A DNA stretch of 38,847 nucleotides from Candidatus Levybacteria bacterium GW2011_GWA1_37_16 (GCA_943354875.1 CALRDJ010000003.1:1-38847); one strand, 5' to 3'; shown: positions 7,975-16,798, numbered from the stretch's first letter. The notes: generated by a model not told the origin, from the letters alone. Translations and numbers: made by a program.

Positions 7975-9201
7975 TCAGATAGACTCTTTCCTCAGAAGCG
8001 GACTCCATGCCAGTCCCAATACAAAGCTGACGATCAAAAGACCCTGCTGACTTGTCAAAAAATAATGATCGGTCATACTCAGAACCAAAACAGCAATTAA
8101 CGTTGTCCGAAGAACTTTATTTTTTGTTTGAAAAAAAGTTTTCATAAGAAGATATCCCGACAAAGCAAATCCAAAAACTCCTGTTTGGCTTAAGATCAAG
8201 AGCATAACGTTGTGAACCGGCTGGTGGGACGAGTGAACATGATTATAAAAATTATTTAACCCAACGCCAAAGAATGGGTGAGACATGGTCATAGAAACAG
8301 CATTCTGGATTAACGAAAATCGCATGGATACCGACTCGTCAAAAGATGTTTGGACAAACCTCTCTGTCACGAAGGGAAAGAAAGCTCCTATTCCTACTAG
8401 CAAGGTCACCACGCCAATTATGGTTACTTTATTTACCTTTAATTTCTTATATAGAATTACCCACCCAAGGGCTCCCACAACTACTACAAGCGCACTTCTG
8501 CTCAGACTCGCAAAAAGCCCGACTATCCCCAGACACATAGATAGTATGTTTAACTTCTTGAGTGGAATAAGATTCTGGAGCATGACACCAATCACCAAAA
8601 ACCCGCCTAAGACATTCGGGTGAGAAAATGTTCCATAGGGTCTGAGGATTAATGCGCCACCAAGAGATACGTTTGCTGCGCCGGGCGTACTACCTACGAT
8701 CATACGCTCTCCAAAAAAATAAAATAATCCACCGATGGCACTCTGATGGAAAAATTGAACAACCGCTAAAAGTGACTGAGAGATTAGGCCAAGCGATAGA
8801 ACCACGAGAGATGCCCTCAAAACCTCTTTACTTGCCACATGTTTTACCAAGGCCCCAAACAATACCATCTCCACAAGTCTTACTAGTCCATATACTCCCG
8901 CGCCAGGATTCACAGAGAGCAGTATGCCTATGGAAATAACGACCACCAATGCGAAAAATAGTCGAGTCAATTGAATATTTTTTTTCTTTTTTTTTATCCA
9001 TTCTAAAAAACACTTACCATGTAAAACAAATTGTGATAGTAATAACACGTCAGTGACATACAGAGTAGGGGAGAGATAATCTACTCGAATTCCATCAACG
9101 ATAGAAAAATCCGGCCAAAAATGATAACCAAACTGGGTGGGAATAAAAAAGATGGTAATTAAGAAAAGGGGAGTAGAAAAATTTCTGATTTCAATTTTCA
9201 A
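7975..9201 (-). CDS. O-antigen ligase / polymerase family membrane protein (Wzy_C)
   Basis: 408 aa with about 10-12 membrane helices. The conserved periplasmic motif region is present near residues 305-335: FFGVGLNNFYNH followed by QPVHNVMLLILSQTGVFGF, the VHN...G pattern of WaaL/Wzy-type enzymes. Such proteins polymerise or transfer lipid-linked glycans on the outer face of the cytoplasmic membrane. It is translated just upstream of the flippase, so export and ligation or polymerisation are encoded together. Ligase and polymerase cannot be separated by sequence alone. The jag stop lies 6 nt before its start on the minus strand, so it may be read through from the rpmH-jag operon. Confidence 0.85.
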   Translation of the reverse strand: MKIEIRNFSTPLFLITIFFIPTQFGYHFWPDFSIVDGIRVDYLSPTLYVTDVLLLSQFVLHGKCFLEWIKKKKKNIQLTRLFFALVVVISIGILLSVNPGAGVYGLVRLVEMVLFGALVKHVASKEVLRASLVVLSLGLISQSLLAVVQFFHQSAIGGLFYFFGERMIVGSTPGAANVSLGGALILRPYGTFSHPNVLGGFLVIGVMLQNLIPLKKLNILSMCLGIVGLFASLSRSALVVVVGALGWVILYKKLKVNKVTIIGVVTLLVGIGAFFPFVTERFVQTSFDESVSMRFSLIQNAVSMTMSHPFFGVGLNNFYNHVHSSHQPVHNVMLLILSQTGVFGFALSGYLLMKTFFQTKNKVLRTTLIAVLVLSMTDHYFLTSQQGLLIVSFVLGLAWSPLLRKESI

Positions 9202-9207
9202 TTGAAA

Positions 9208-9675
9208 TTAAGCTCGCGGTTTCACAACTAGAGTTCGATCTTTACCTTCGCCAATAGACTCTGACATGACTTCTGGATCTTCCTGTAAAATTACATGAAC
9301 AATACGACGCTCCCAAGATTTAAGACTTGGCAGAGCAATCTCACGACTTTCAGCAAGAGCTCGTTCTTTCGCTCCCTGTGCTAATCTTTCTAATGCATCA
9401 GTCCTGTTTTTCTTATAGTCACCAACTTCGAGAGATACTCGGACAAATGTTCCAACTTTCTTATATAGCTGGAGGGATGCGATGAGCTGGAGAGACTCAA
9501 GTGTTTCACCATGGTATCCGATAATCATCCCGCTATCCTCTGTGGCGATAACCGCATTTACCCCCTCGTCTCCTATTTGTGTTTCCACAGTACCGGAAAC
9601 ACCCAGAGAACTGAGAAGCGACTCAATCGTCTCTTGTGCTATTTTAGGGTCTATAGTTGCTAAAGTTGTTTCCAT
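9208..9675 (-). CDS. jag: KhpB/Jag RNA-binding protein (KH and R3H domains)
   Basis: 155 aa. A KH-type motif (GMIIGYHGETLESLQ) lies near residues 50-65. A C-terminal R3H domain with SWERRIVHVILQED and a short basic end follows. Jag/KhpB binds RNA, works with KhpA in Gram-positive bacteria and is classically encoded after yidC, as here. The N-terminal Jag_N domain of longer homologues is absent, so this is the short form. The ATG overlaps the yidC stop (TAATG). Confidence 0.92.
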   Translation of the reverse strand: METTLATIDPKIAQETIESLLSSLGVSGTVETQIGDEGVNAVIATEDSGMIIGYHGETLESLQLIASLQLYKKVGTFVRVSLEVGDYKKNRTDALERLAQGAKERALAESREIALPSLKSWERRIVHVILQEDPEVMSESIGEGKDRTLVVKPRA

Positions 9676-10493
9676 TATTTTTTATTTTTTATCAATGACT
9701 TCGATGGCCAAAACTTCATGCCTCCCCATCCTTGCAATTGATACTGCTGTAGTATACCAAAAATCGTGAATGTATTCCAATAGAGAGACAAACCGACAGG
9801 AAGCTGATATGAAAAAAGGGCAATCATGAAGGGGAAAAGATAGGTCGATTGGGTCTGAAAAGCAGTGGCAAAGTCATCTGATTTTTTCTTTTCATTCGGA
9901 TCCTTCGGCAGTATCATCATCTTTGATTGAATAAACTGCAAAACCCCCGTAATCACCGGGATAAGAAGTAAATATGGCATCGTCTGTAAAAGAGCTGAGG
10001 GTGAGAGGCCAAGTGGGATACCGAAAAAACTTAAATCCCATGGCATGGTCAGCTTAAATGTTGAGATATATACTTCGTTGTTTACAAAACGCATGGCCGC
10101 GTCTGGCGACATATTTACAATTTTTTGAAATGCATCATAAAGTGCCCAGATAATCGGCAACTGAATTATGAGAGGAAGGCATCCTGCGGCTGGATTTATC
10201 CCGTGCTCTTTATACAACTTCATCGTTTCTGTCTGAAGCTTTTTACTATCGTTCTTATGTTTATCTTTTAATCGAGAGAGGTGTGGCGCTACTGTCTGCA
10301 TCTGCTTAGAAGCTTTTAGCTGAGAATGCGTGAGGGGATACAATACTATTCTCATAACAACTGTTAAGAGAATGAGAGAAAATCCAAGCGGATAGGGCAC
10401 ATGAAGCAACAGGAGCCCATGATAAATCCCCGCCAAGACAGTAACTATTGGCTTTGTTAATGCTGCGTCAAATAAAAATCCTACTGTTTCCAT
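9675..10493 (-). CDS. yidC: Membrane protein insertase YidC (short, Gram-positive-like form)
   Basis: 272 aa from the ATG at 10493. The ORF track extends 8 codons further, to 10517. I chose 10493 because it overlaps the yidD stop as TAATG, the junction used elsewhere in this operon. The protein lacks the large periplasmic domain of Proteobacterial YidC. It shows the conserved core: an Arg in the first core helix (VVMRIVLYPLT), a basic cytoplasmic hairpin (SKQMQTVAPHLSRLKDKHKN), NPAAGCLPLIIQLPIIWALY, and the C-terminal helix pair ending in a Lys-rich tail. It inserts and folds membrane proteins alone or with SecYEG. The many polytopic T4SS and glycan proteins in this window are plausible clients. 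Confidence 0.95.
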   Translation of the reverse strand: METVGFLFDAALTKPIVTVLAGIYHGLLLLHVPYPLGFSLILLTVVMRIVLYPLTHSQLKASKQMQTVAPHLSRLKDKHKNDSKKLQTETMKLYKEHGINPAAGCLPLIIQLPIIWALYDAFQKIVNMSPDAAMRFVNNEVYISTFKLTMPWDLSFFGIPLGLSPSALLQTMPYLLLIPVITGVLQFIQSKMMILPKDPNEKKKSDDFATAFQTQSTYLFPFMIALFSYQLPVGLSLYWNTFTIFGILQQYQLQGWGGMKFWPSKSLIKNKK

Positions 10494-10702
10494 TATGCAA
10501 AACTGAACTGACTGCAAGAGAGTACTCTCTTCAAGCCACGTTTCATTCCTTTCACTATACCATGATCTTCAACCATCATGATGGTATATTCTGAACAACT
10601 AGGATTAAATCTGCATCCGCGAGAAACACCAAGTAGTTGGTGAAGAAGGGGAGATACGATAATTTTGTAAATGGTTAATGCCATAAGTAAAAGTTTTTTC
10701 AT
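10493..10702 (-). CDS. yidD: Membrane protein insertion efficiency factor YidD
   Basis: 69 aa with an N-terminal amphipathic/hydrophobic helix and the family motif GCRFNPSCSEYTIMMVEDHG, then KGMKRGLKRVLSC. The usual C-terminal PFxxGGxDPVP tail is replaced by SQFSFA, so the end is shorter than normal. It is the usual neighbour of rnpA and yidC. The start is 1 nt after the rnpA stop (TAACATG). Confidence 0.9.
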   Translation of the reverse strand: MKKLLLMALTIYKIIVSPLLHQLLGVSRGCRFNPSCSEYTIMMVEDHGIVKGMKRGLKRVLSCSQFSFA

Positions 10703-10703
10703 G

Positions 10704-11021
10704 TTAGTTGATAAATTTTTGTACTTGTTCTCGTATGTTCTTATCTAGCACTTCTTTTTCCTGATCTAAGGCCTGTTTTTTGACGATAACTACCATGTCT
10801 CTTCCTGCATGTAGTCCTGTTTTAGCCAAGCACTCCCGAATTATCCGTTTTATCTTATTACGAATAACCGCTCTCATATCTACTTTTTTTGATACCACTA
10901 CGCTAAACCTACTGTGGACAGTATTGTTCATGCCAAGCTTTATAGTGAAAAACGGTGTTGAAAAAGAACGAGTGAGAGCAGGTCGAATATTTCGAGAAAG
11001 CCTATTTCCTTTTTTAAACAT
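10704..11021 (-). CDS. rnpA: Ribonuclease P protein component
   Basis: 105 aa. The protein subunit binds RNase P RNA and helps 5' maturation of tRNAs. Visible features are the N-terminal KKGNRLSRN and the central basic helix RNKIKRIIRE (the RNR-type motif). The ATG overlaps the rpmH stop as TAATG. The RNase P RNA gene itself is not seen in this window. Confidence 0.93.
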   Translation of the reverse strand: MFKKGNRLSRNIRPALTRSFSTPFFTIKLGMNNTVHSRFSVVVSKKVDMRAVIRNKIKRIIRECLAKTGLHAGRDMVVIVKKQALDQEKEVLDKNIREQVQKFIN

Positions 11022-11155
11022 TAGATAGCCAGACGCACCCTTTTGGATGCTCGACGGCGCTTTATTACCTTTTGTCCGCTATGTGTTTTCATGCGAGACA
11101 TGAATCCATGCTTTCTCTTTCTCTTGGCTTTTTTTAACTTAATTGTTTTCCCCAT
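11021..11155 (-). CDS. rpmH: 50S ribosomal protein L34
   Basis: 44 aa. The ORF track shows a longer frame (to 11251), but the true start is the internal ATG at 11155: MGKTIKLKKAKRKRKHGF. The L34 core RKRKHGF-SRM-T-SG-KV-KRRR is clear. TATACT with a preceding TG ends 7 nt before this ATG, giving a leaderless mRNA that opens the rpmH-rnpA-yidD-yidC-jag operon. Junctions within the operon are TAATG, TAACATG, TAATG and TAATG. Confidence 0.95.
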   Translation of the reverse strand: MGKTIKLKKAKRKRKHGFMSRMKTHSGQKVIKRRRASKRVRLAI

Positions 11156-11162
11156 ATGTGAT

Positions 11163-11168
11163 AGTATA
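11163..11168 (-). promoter_or_regulatory. -10 element of the rpmH operon promoter
   Basis: TATACT on the minus strand with an upstream TG (extended -10). It ends 7 nt before the rpmH ATG, and a weak TTTTCA stands 17 bp upstream. The predicted transcript is leaderless. Confidence 0.55.
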
Positions 11169-11232
11169 CCAAAAATCACGCTCCCTGAAAAGAGCCGGAT
11201 GAGAAAAAAGGAAATTGACCTAGTTTTATCTC

Positions 11233-11262
11233 TTGACAAGAAGTTATCCACATCGTTAAACT
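11233..11262 (+). promoter_or_regulatory. dnaA promoter with an embedded DnaA box
   Basis: A perfect -35 TTGACA (11233-11238) is followed after 18 bp by TAAACT (4 of 6 matches to TATAAT). The perfect DnaA box TTATCCACA lies between them at 11244-11252. DnaA binding there would block RNA polymerase, the known arrangement for dnaA autorepression. The leader to the ATG at 11310 would be about 40 nt, unlike the leaderless genes nearby. Confidence 0.55.
11244..11252 (+). promoter_or_regulatory. Consensus DnaA box
   Basis: TTATCCACA, an exact match to the bacterial DnaA-box consensus, in the rpmH-dnaA intergenic region. I found no second perfect copy nearby, only degenerate ones in the dnaA-dnaN gap. 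Confidence 0.7.
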
Positions 11263-11309
11263 GCCTCTTACCACTAACTGCATTAGTATTATTTTTTAGA
11301 AAATCTTAT

Positions 11310-12653
11310 ATGGAAAAAGATCAAAAAAAACTCTGGGAAAATATCCTCGCAAGTCTTGAAACTGAAATTTCTCGAGCCAACTTCCTGACTCTTTTCAGAA
11401 ATACTTCTATTATTTCGCTCGACCAAGACTCAATTACCATTGCTGCGCAATCGTCTATGATTATCGATCTTATCCAAAAAAGATTCCTGGATACACTCAC
11501 TAAAACCATAGCGCAGCATGTCGGACATCCAGTACAAATTCTGTTTATTCCTAAAATAGTTTCTACTGTCCAGCCCGAGGACGATGATTCTCCGCTATTT
11601 GCTCAGGAGATCATAAGAACAAAATTACCCATTGGCCACCTCCCTCGTGTACGACCGGATTTTACCTTTCAAAACATTGCCGTATCATCAAGTAATCAGC
11701 TTGCATTCGTCTCCGCTACAACAGTTGCGAAAAACCCAGGATCCTCGTACAACCCGCTTTTCATTTATGGTCCTACCGGAGTAGGGAAGACCCATCTCAT
11801 GCAAGCGATTGCCAACGAAGTTTATTCCCAAGATCCAAATCGGAAAATAATTTATACAACGAGCGAGGAGTTTACGAATGAGGTGGTTGAGGCTATCAGA
11901 AGTAACCAAACACAAAACATGAAAAAGAGATTTCGCAACGCAGCGCTTCTTATCATTGATGACGTTCAGTTTCTCGCGGGGAAGGATAAAGTACAAGAAG
12001 AATTATTTCATACATTTAATATCCTCATGGATCATGGTGCACAAATCGTTCTCTCATCAGATCGCCCTCCACACGAAATTAAAAAACTAGAAGCGCGTTT
12101 ATCTTCTCGGTTTTCCGGAGGACTCACTGTCGACGTGGAAGAGCCAGACTTTGAGCTAAAAACCGCCATTCTACTCATCAAGGCGAAGAAGTTCGGGGTA
12201 GATCTACCCATAAATGTCGCCAAGATTATCGCAGAATCAGTTACGGATACGAGAACGCTTGAGGGAGTACTACTGCGAGTAATCACCGAGGCATCGTCCA
12301 TGGAAGGGGAGATCACCGAACAAATCGCTACTCGTGCATTGAACGGGAAAAAACCTGAACAAAATCATTTCCACGCAGACGATATCATCAAAAGCGTCTG
12401 TGAGTATTATGATGTAAAGCCCACGCAGATAAAAGGCCCCAAGCGTGATGCATCCCTAGTTCGAGCTCGACAAATAATTATGTACCTACTCAAGACTGAG
12501 CTAAAGCTTCCACTCGTCGAAATAGGAAACGCCCTTGGAGGTCGAGATCACACGACTATTATGTATGGTGTGGAAAAGATGGGAAAACTCGTACTAACAG
12601 ACGAGCGACTACATGAGGAAATCATGGGGATAACTAAAACGGTTCGGGGATAA
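11310..12653 (+). CDS. dnaA: Chromosomal replication initiator protein DnaA
   Basis: 447 aa from the ATG at 11310 (MEKDQKKLWENILASLE). The ORF track's upstream 89 codons run through the rpmH region and are not part of the protein. Domain I (residues 1-80) begins with the usual LWxxIL pattern. The AAA+ domain has Walker A GPTGVGKTHL near 153, Walker B LLIIDDVQFLAGK near 213, and an arginine-finger region ALSSRFSGG equivalent (EARLSSRFSGG). Domain IV carries the DNA-binding signature GGRDHTTIMYGVEKM near 410. DnaA binds DnaA boxes and opens oriC. Length and domain order are complete. It is divergent from rpmH and followed by dnaN after 198 bp. Confidence 0.97.
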   Translation: MEKDQKKLWENILASLETEISRANFLTLFRNTSIISLDQDSITIAAQSSMIIDLIQKRFLDTLTKTIAQHVGHPVQILFIPKIVSTVQPEDDDSPLFAQEIIRTKLPIGHLPRVRPDFTFQNIAVSSSNQLAFVSATTVAKNPGSSYNPLFIYGPTGVGKTHLMQAIANEVYSQDPNRKIIYTTSEEFTNEVVEAIRSNQTQNMKKRFRNAALLIIDDVQFLAGKDKVQEELFHTFNILMDHGAQIVLSSDRPPHEIKKLEARLSSRFSGGLTVDVEEPDFELKTAILLIKAKKFGVDLPINVAKIIAESVTDTRTLEGVLLRVITEASSMEGEITEQIATRALNGKKPEQNHFHADDIIKSVCEYYDVKPTQIKGPKRDASLVRARQIIMYLLKTELKLPLVEIGNALGGRDHTTIMYGVEKMGKLVLTDERLHEEIMGITKTVRG

Positions 12654-12851
12654 CTTGTTAACAATATTTAAAACCTTTGTTATAAACATGTTATACCCAA
12701 AGTTTTCCACTAGTTTTCTACATTAAAACATCTATGTTTAGACTATTAATCCAACCACTCTTGTATTTCTCCACTTTTCCCTATACACTACTACAACAAC
12801 AAATAGAATTATCTAAAGACAAAGACCGAGTTATAAAAACCATATAAATAT
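12654..12851 (+). other. dnaA-dnaN intergenic region, candidate oriC segment
   Basis: 198 bp without an ORF and visibly AT-rich. It contains degenerate DnaA-box-like strings (TTATACCCA at 12691, TTTTCCACT at 12703) and an AT-rich end close to dnaN that could act as an unwinding element. Bacterial oriC is often placed here or in the rpmH-dnaA gap, which has the perfect box. No boxes with one or no mismatch were seen in this gap, so the call rests mainly on position and AT content. Confidence 0.4.
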
Positions 12852-13970
12852 ATGAAAGTCTCGTTTTTATCAGAATCTATACAAAAAAGATTATCCCTCT
12901 TAAATCACGCAGTTTCTGCCAAAAGCCAACTACCGGTACTTTTAAACTTTCTTATAGAAACATCTGATGGGAAACTAAAAATTAGCGCTACTGATTTAGA
13001 AATAGGAATAGAAATATATATACCAACCACTATAGAGGAGGAGGGTGGAATTACTGTTCCCGCAAAAGTTTTTACTGAGCTCATCAACTCATTACCAGTA
13101 GGAAAGATAACTCTCCAAACAGAGGGTGGCTCACTAAAGGTAATCTCTTCTAGATCAGAGAGTATTTTTCAGACAATATCACAAGAGGATTTCCCAAAAC
13201 TCTATCAACAAAAGGGAGATAAGATAGCAGAGATTTCAGTTAAGGATCTTCATGACGAGTTTTTAAAAGTAGTATTCGCTGCAAGTCTCGATATAGCTCG
13301 TCCAGCATTGACTGGGGTACTTATGAAAAAAGAAGAGACAGGATTTCTTCTCGTAGCTACGGATGGCTATAGACTCTCACTTAAGCATTATAAGGCTGAG
13401 TCAGTCAGTAATTTAGAGAATGGCGCCTCATTTCTCATTCCCAGTAGGCTTATCAAGGAAGTTATAGGGTTGAAGGGGGAGGATGGGCCAGTTATTTTGT
13501 ATACTGCTAAGGAGAGTAATCAAGTGGTGTTTGAGCAAAAAGATGTACTGATAGTGGGTCGCTTGATCGAAGCAGAATTTCCGAGTTATGAACGTATTCT
13601 CCCTGAGGATTTTGCTACGAGAGTTATATTCGATAGGGGAGAGTTTCAATCTGCGGTAAAAACGAGTGCGATATTTGCGAGAGAAACTGCGAATATTATA
13701 AAAGTATCAGCACAGAAGGATAAATTGGTACTATCTGCGAATACCCCGTCTGTCGGGAGTAATTCTGTGGAAATAGAAGTGAAGCAATCAGGTGAGGAGA
13801 ATGAGATTGCGTTTAATGCTCGCTATGTACTTGACATGCTCTCTATTATTACTGAAAATGAAATGGTGTTTGAGATGACAGGACCATTAAACCCTGGAGT
13901 GTTTAAAATAGCAAGCGATCCTTCGTATCTTCATATAATCATGCCGATTCGTATACAAACAGAAAAGTAG
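12852..13970 (+). CDS. dnaN: DNA polymerase III subunit beta (sliding clamp)
   Basis: 372 aa, the normal clamp length, with the three-domain pattern. Recognisable landmarks are KISATDLEIGI near 40, ITVPAKVFTELINSLP near 70, LLVATDGYRLSLK near 165 and the C-terminal MPIRIQ, the equivalent of the MPMRL clamp end. It forms the ring that tethers replicative polymerase to DNA. It follows dnaA as in most bacteria. The TAG stop is immediately followed by GGAGG, a strong Shine-Dalgarno for the next gene, so the two are probably co-transcribed. Confidence 0.96.
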   Translation: MKVSFLSESIQKRLSLLNHAVSAKSQLPVLLNFLIETSDGKLKISATDLEIGIEIYIPTTIEEEGGITVPAKVFTELINSLPVGKITLQTEGGSLKVISSRSESIFQTISQEDFPKLYQQKGDKIAEISVKDLHDEFLKVVFAASLDIARPALTGVLMKKEETGFLLVATDGYRLSLKHYKAESVSNLENGASFLIPSRLIKEVIGLKGEDGPVILYTAKESNQVVFEQKDVLIVGRLIEAEFPSYERILPEDFATRVIFDRGEFQSAVKTSAIFARETANIIKVSAQKDKLVLSANTPSVGSNSVEIEVKQSGEENEIAFNARYVLDMLSIITENEMVFEMTGPLNPGVFKIASDPSYLHIIMPIRIQTEK

Positions 13971-13975
13971 GGAGG
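13971..13975 (+). promoter_or_regulatory. Shine-Dalgarno deciding the start at 13984
   Basis: GGAGG directly after the dnaN stop and 8 nt before the ATG at 13984. It is one of the strongest SD sequences in a window where many genes appear leaderless, and it argues that translation begins in the twin-arginine frame. Confidence 0.6.
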
Positions 13976-13983
13976 TATTGAAT

Positions 13984-15142
13984 ATGCCAATTCCTTGGCA
14001 CGAGAATATCACGAGGAGACAGATAATTGGTACTTTTTTTATTACAAGCACCACTCCTAGCTTCTTGTGATTCATCTATGCCCCAAGCACCTCCTAGAGA
14101 AAAGGCTAGAAATATTCGCTCACCAGAACTTGAAGGCGTATTTTTGCCGGGCGATATATATCGACATAAAAATGGGTTTTATTTACCCAAGAATGGCGCT
14201 TACTACAAATTTGAACCAGAGGAATTTGAGCAGTACAAGAAGAATACGTTGTTTCAGGATTATGGAAGAAGAGCTTTTAATATCGATAGAATTTCCAGAA
14301 CAGTAGTACCAATTGGTGATATACAAGAGAACCAGATAGATAACACTGGAAACTTTAAGGTAGCCAAGCCACGTGGTGGAATAGATAATGCATTCTCCTC
14401 AGGATTTCTAGATGATGCGGTCGTTCTTCTACCCTATGACAGAATACTCCTCAATGAAACGTTTGAAACACTAAAACAGGAGTTGGGTGGATCGGGGTGG
14501 GATAGGGCTCTGGATACGGTACATTTTACTCATAGATTTGAAGACTCGGTTGTTAAGGAATATGAGTCGAAAGACACAGCGGTTTCCATACAGACAAGTT
14601 TTAAAAAAGCAGACGTGTTTATAGATAGGTTTGTTCGAGATCACCCACTGGTGCAGTTGAATGGCGTGGGACATAGTCTAGGTGGCTTGATCGTTTTACG
14701 AATGGCCATGAGGCATCCTGGTGTGTTTAATAGTGTTTCTGTTTTGGCGTGTCCTGCATATGGCATAGAGCCCACTGAGGAGATGGAGAAATTAATTACG
14801 GTGGTGCATGGACTTCTGAAAGCAAAAGGAATAGAAGAGGAATTGTCTCAGAGCCTGCTTGAGTTGTGGGGTGATGCGGATTACAGAAAAAAGCTCGACA
14901 CGTTTACGGAGAGCTTTACTAAAGCTGGGAGGAGACTAACAAGTGTTTTCGTGGAGAACGATAGAATCAGTACAAAGAAAAACGCCACACTTAAGGGAGC
15001 TGAAAATATTGAATTATCACGATCTAGTTTTTCAGACTCTATTACTGACCCGTTTGGCTTAAAGGCTCACGGGAGACCACTCAGAGAGCCTGCCTCTATA
15101 GAGGCGATTGTCAGAAGCATTGGAAAGAATCCGAGACTATAG
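13984..15142 (+). CDS. Tat-type lipoprotein alpha/beta hydrolase, with an apparent frameshift in the signal peptide
   Basis: The ORF track gives 371 aa from a TTG at 14027. I think the gene starts at the ATG at 13984, which has GGAGG 8 nt upstream. That frame encodes MPIPWHENITRRQIIGT, a twin-arginine n-region, and then stops. The other frame begins directly with the h-region and lipobox (LLQAPLLASC). They join if the run of seven T at 14034-14040 had six. The mature part has GHSLGG near 214-219 of the ORF (nucleophile Ser), Asp in VENDRIST near 311 and His in KAHGRPL near 346, a plausible esterase/lipase triad. It would be a membrane-anchored esterase outside the cell. Alternative: real initiation at TTG 14027, which has GAGGAG upstream, but that signal would lack positive charge. 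Substrate unknown. Confidence 0.65.
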
Positions 15143-15164
15143 TTATCTCTCTGTCTGATAATAG

Positions 15165-16790
15165 TTAAGGATTTAAGATGGACTTCATGAATTGATAATG
15201 GAGCGGAGCGCGACCTTGGCCAAATGGATATAAGCTTTGTTTTTTCGGACAGCTATTCACGATAACTTGTTCAGGAAATAGGTTTATAAAATAAGAGACA
15301 GATTCTGCAAAGTCCTCATCCACATTGCAATCACCATATCCAGTTAGTCCTCCCTCCTTGCTTCTGATTTCCGAAATCTTGCCATAGACTGCTTTTCTCG
15401 GACTACCAGCTGGTCCATGGATGACATGTCCGAGTTCATGAATGATTATTGCCTTAAATAGCGTTTCATTTGCAGTACTGGCACCAGGAGATGTATTTAC
15501 GGTCACCTCCGGTGGATTTTTCCAATTAAATGTTTCAGTGGTTCTTCCTGAATCAGGCAGTATTTTAATGGGTAAGCCACTCCCTGCTTCTTTTAAAAGC
15601 GGAAAGAATTGTGGTGCGACACTTTTCGCATTTCCAAAAGATTCATAGGACCACCTGAGCACTTCAAGACTAAAATCCGTGGCCATATCGATGTTGAACT
15701 GGTCAAGGATTTGTTTGCGTACTGTTGCAAGGTCATTACCTACCGGAGGGACTGTTCCCGATGGAGTGACAGCGGTTAATACGCATGCATGTATGCCAGC
15801 ATACAAGTCATTGCCATAGCTATATGGACCCGAAGTGCATCCCCCTGGTCCATATAGTGAACATCCGTAATAACTTCTTGCTACGGCCTGCATCACATCT
15901 TTGTTGCTGGTCCAGGACGGATCCCATTTAGTACCATCACCATATCCGCCAAATACCGGATAGCTGATTTTTTTTAGGATAAACCCCGTGGCGATCGTGA
16001 TACTGTTTTTTAGGTTACACATGTCAGCTTCAGTCAGTTGTTCCGGGGTTTTGCCGATCATGCGAGCACCGTTTCCCACAGCTCCTCCGTCGTATGCCCC
16101 TACATCTTCAAAGGGTGGAATTGCCTTGCTCGTTCCCCTTAGTCGTGCGTATAGCACATCATGAATCTGCTTCGGTGGCTGTATTTGCATAAGACCGAGG
16201 GCGCCTGTTCCGCTTATGGCGCAGCCAATGCCTGATAGTTCTTCGTCAGCGATTCCTGCGATACTGGGAGATTCTACTCGAGCAATAGCAGCCACCACCT
16301 GTGGGGGAACAGAGGAGAGGGTAGATGCTTCTTGAAAATAGCTCAGGAGCGTAGGGCTTTTATACAGAGCTGTGGTTGGCGATTGATCGCTTCTGGTAAA
16401 CGCACAGGAAGCTAAGTTTCCAGTATATGTTGCGGGTGTTCCTGACGGGATTGTTCCACCAATTGCCGTACCTCCTGGTGTTGGTGTGTCAGATGGTTTG
16501 GTTTCTCCTCCAGAGCTCAGGACTAAAAAAAGAGTTCCGATGATAATACCAATGACTACTAGAACAGGAATAAGTTCGAAAAAGATAACTCTTCCCGCTA
16601 GTTTTTTCGCCACCGATCCAGCGACTTGTTTCTCTACTTCATCGGTTGCTTTCTTTTTCGCAAAGCGTCCTGCAATATTTCTCATCGCAGCGTTTCCTGC
16701 TTGATTTGCAACGGGATTAGAAGATGACCCCGACTGGGGAGCTTGTTGCTGGGGCTGTTCTGGTTCTTGTTCTTGTTCTTGTTCGTCCAT
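15165..16790 (-). CDS. Membrane-anchored lytic transglycosylase-like / HExxH metallopeptidase fusion of the T4SS locus
   Basis: 541 aa. The Glu/Gln-rich cytoplasmic N-terminus (about 65 aa) is followed by one membrane helix (VIFFELIPVLVVIGIIIGTL, about 68-90) and a Thr/Pro/Gly linker. A region similar to SLT muramidases comes next: the candidate catalytic Glu in ARVESPSIAG (about 173) and GALGLMQIQPP near 196-206. The C-terminal third has IIIHELGHVIHG (HExxH at about 451-455) and DEDFAESVSYF about 40 residues later, a possible third zinc ligand (Glu 496). VirB1-type enzymes open peptidoglycan for type IV secretion. The added zinc-peptidase module could cut peptide stems or proteins. It follows virB4 after 8 nt. 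Both activities are inferred from motifs. Confidence 0.72.
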   Translation of the reverse strand: MDEQEQEQEPEQPQQQAPQSGSSSNPVANQAGNAAMRNIAGRFAKKKATDEVEKQVAGSVAKKLAGRVIFFELIPVLVVIGIIIGTLFLVLSSGGETKPSDTPTPGGTAIGGTIPSGTPATYTGNLASCAFTRSDQSPTTALYKSPTLLSYFQEASTLSSVPPQVVAAIARVESPSIAGIADEELSGIGCAISGTGALGLMQIQPPKQIHDVLYARLRGTSKAIPPFEDVGAYDGGAVGNGARMIGKTPEQLTEADMCNLKNSITIATGFILKKISYPVFGGYGDGTKWDPSWTSNKDVMQAVARSYYGCSLYGPGGCTSGPYSYGNDLYAGIHACVLTAVTPSGTVPPVGNDLATVRKQILDQFNIDMATDFSLEVLRWSYESFGNAKSVAPQFFPLLKEAGSGLPIKILPDSGRTTETFNWKNPPEVTVNTSPGASTANETLFKAIIIHELGHVIHGPAGSPRKAVYGKISEIRSKEGGLTGYGDCNVDEDFAESVSYFINLFPEQVIVNSCPKKQSLYPFGQGRAPLHYQFMKSILNP

Positions 16791-16798
16791 AGCTCATA

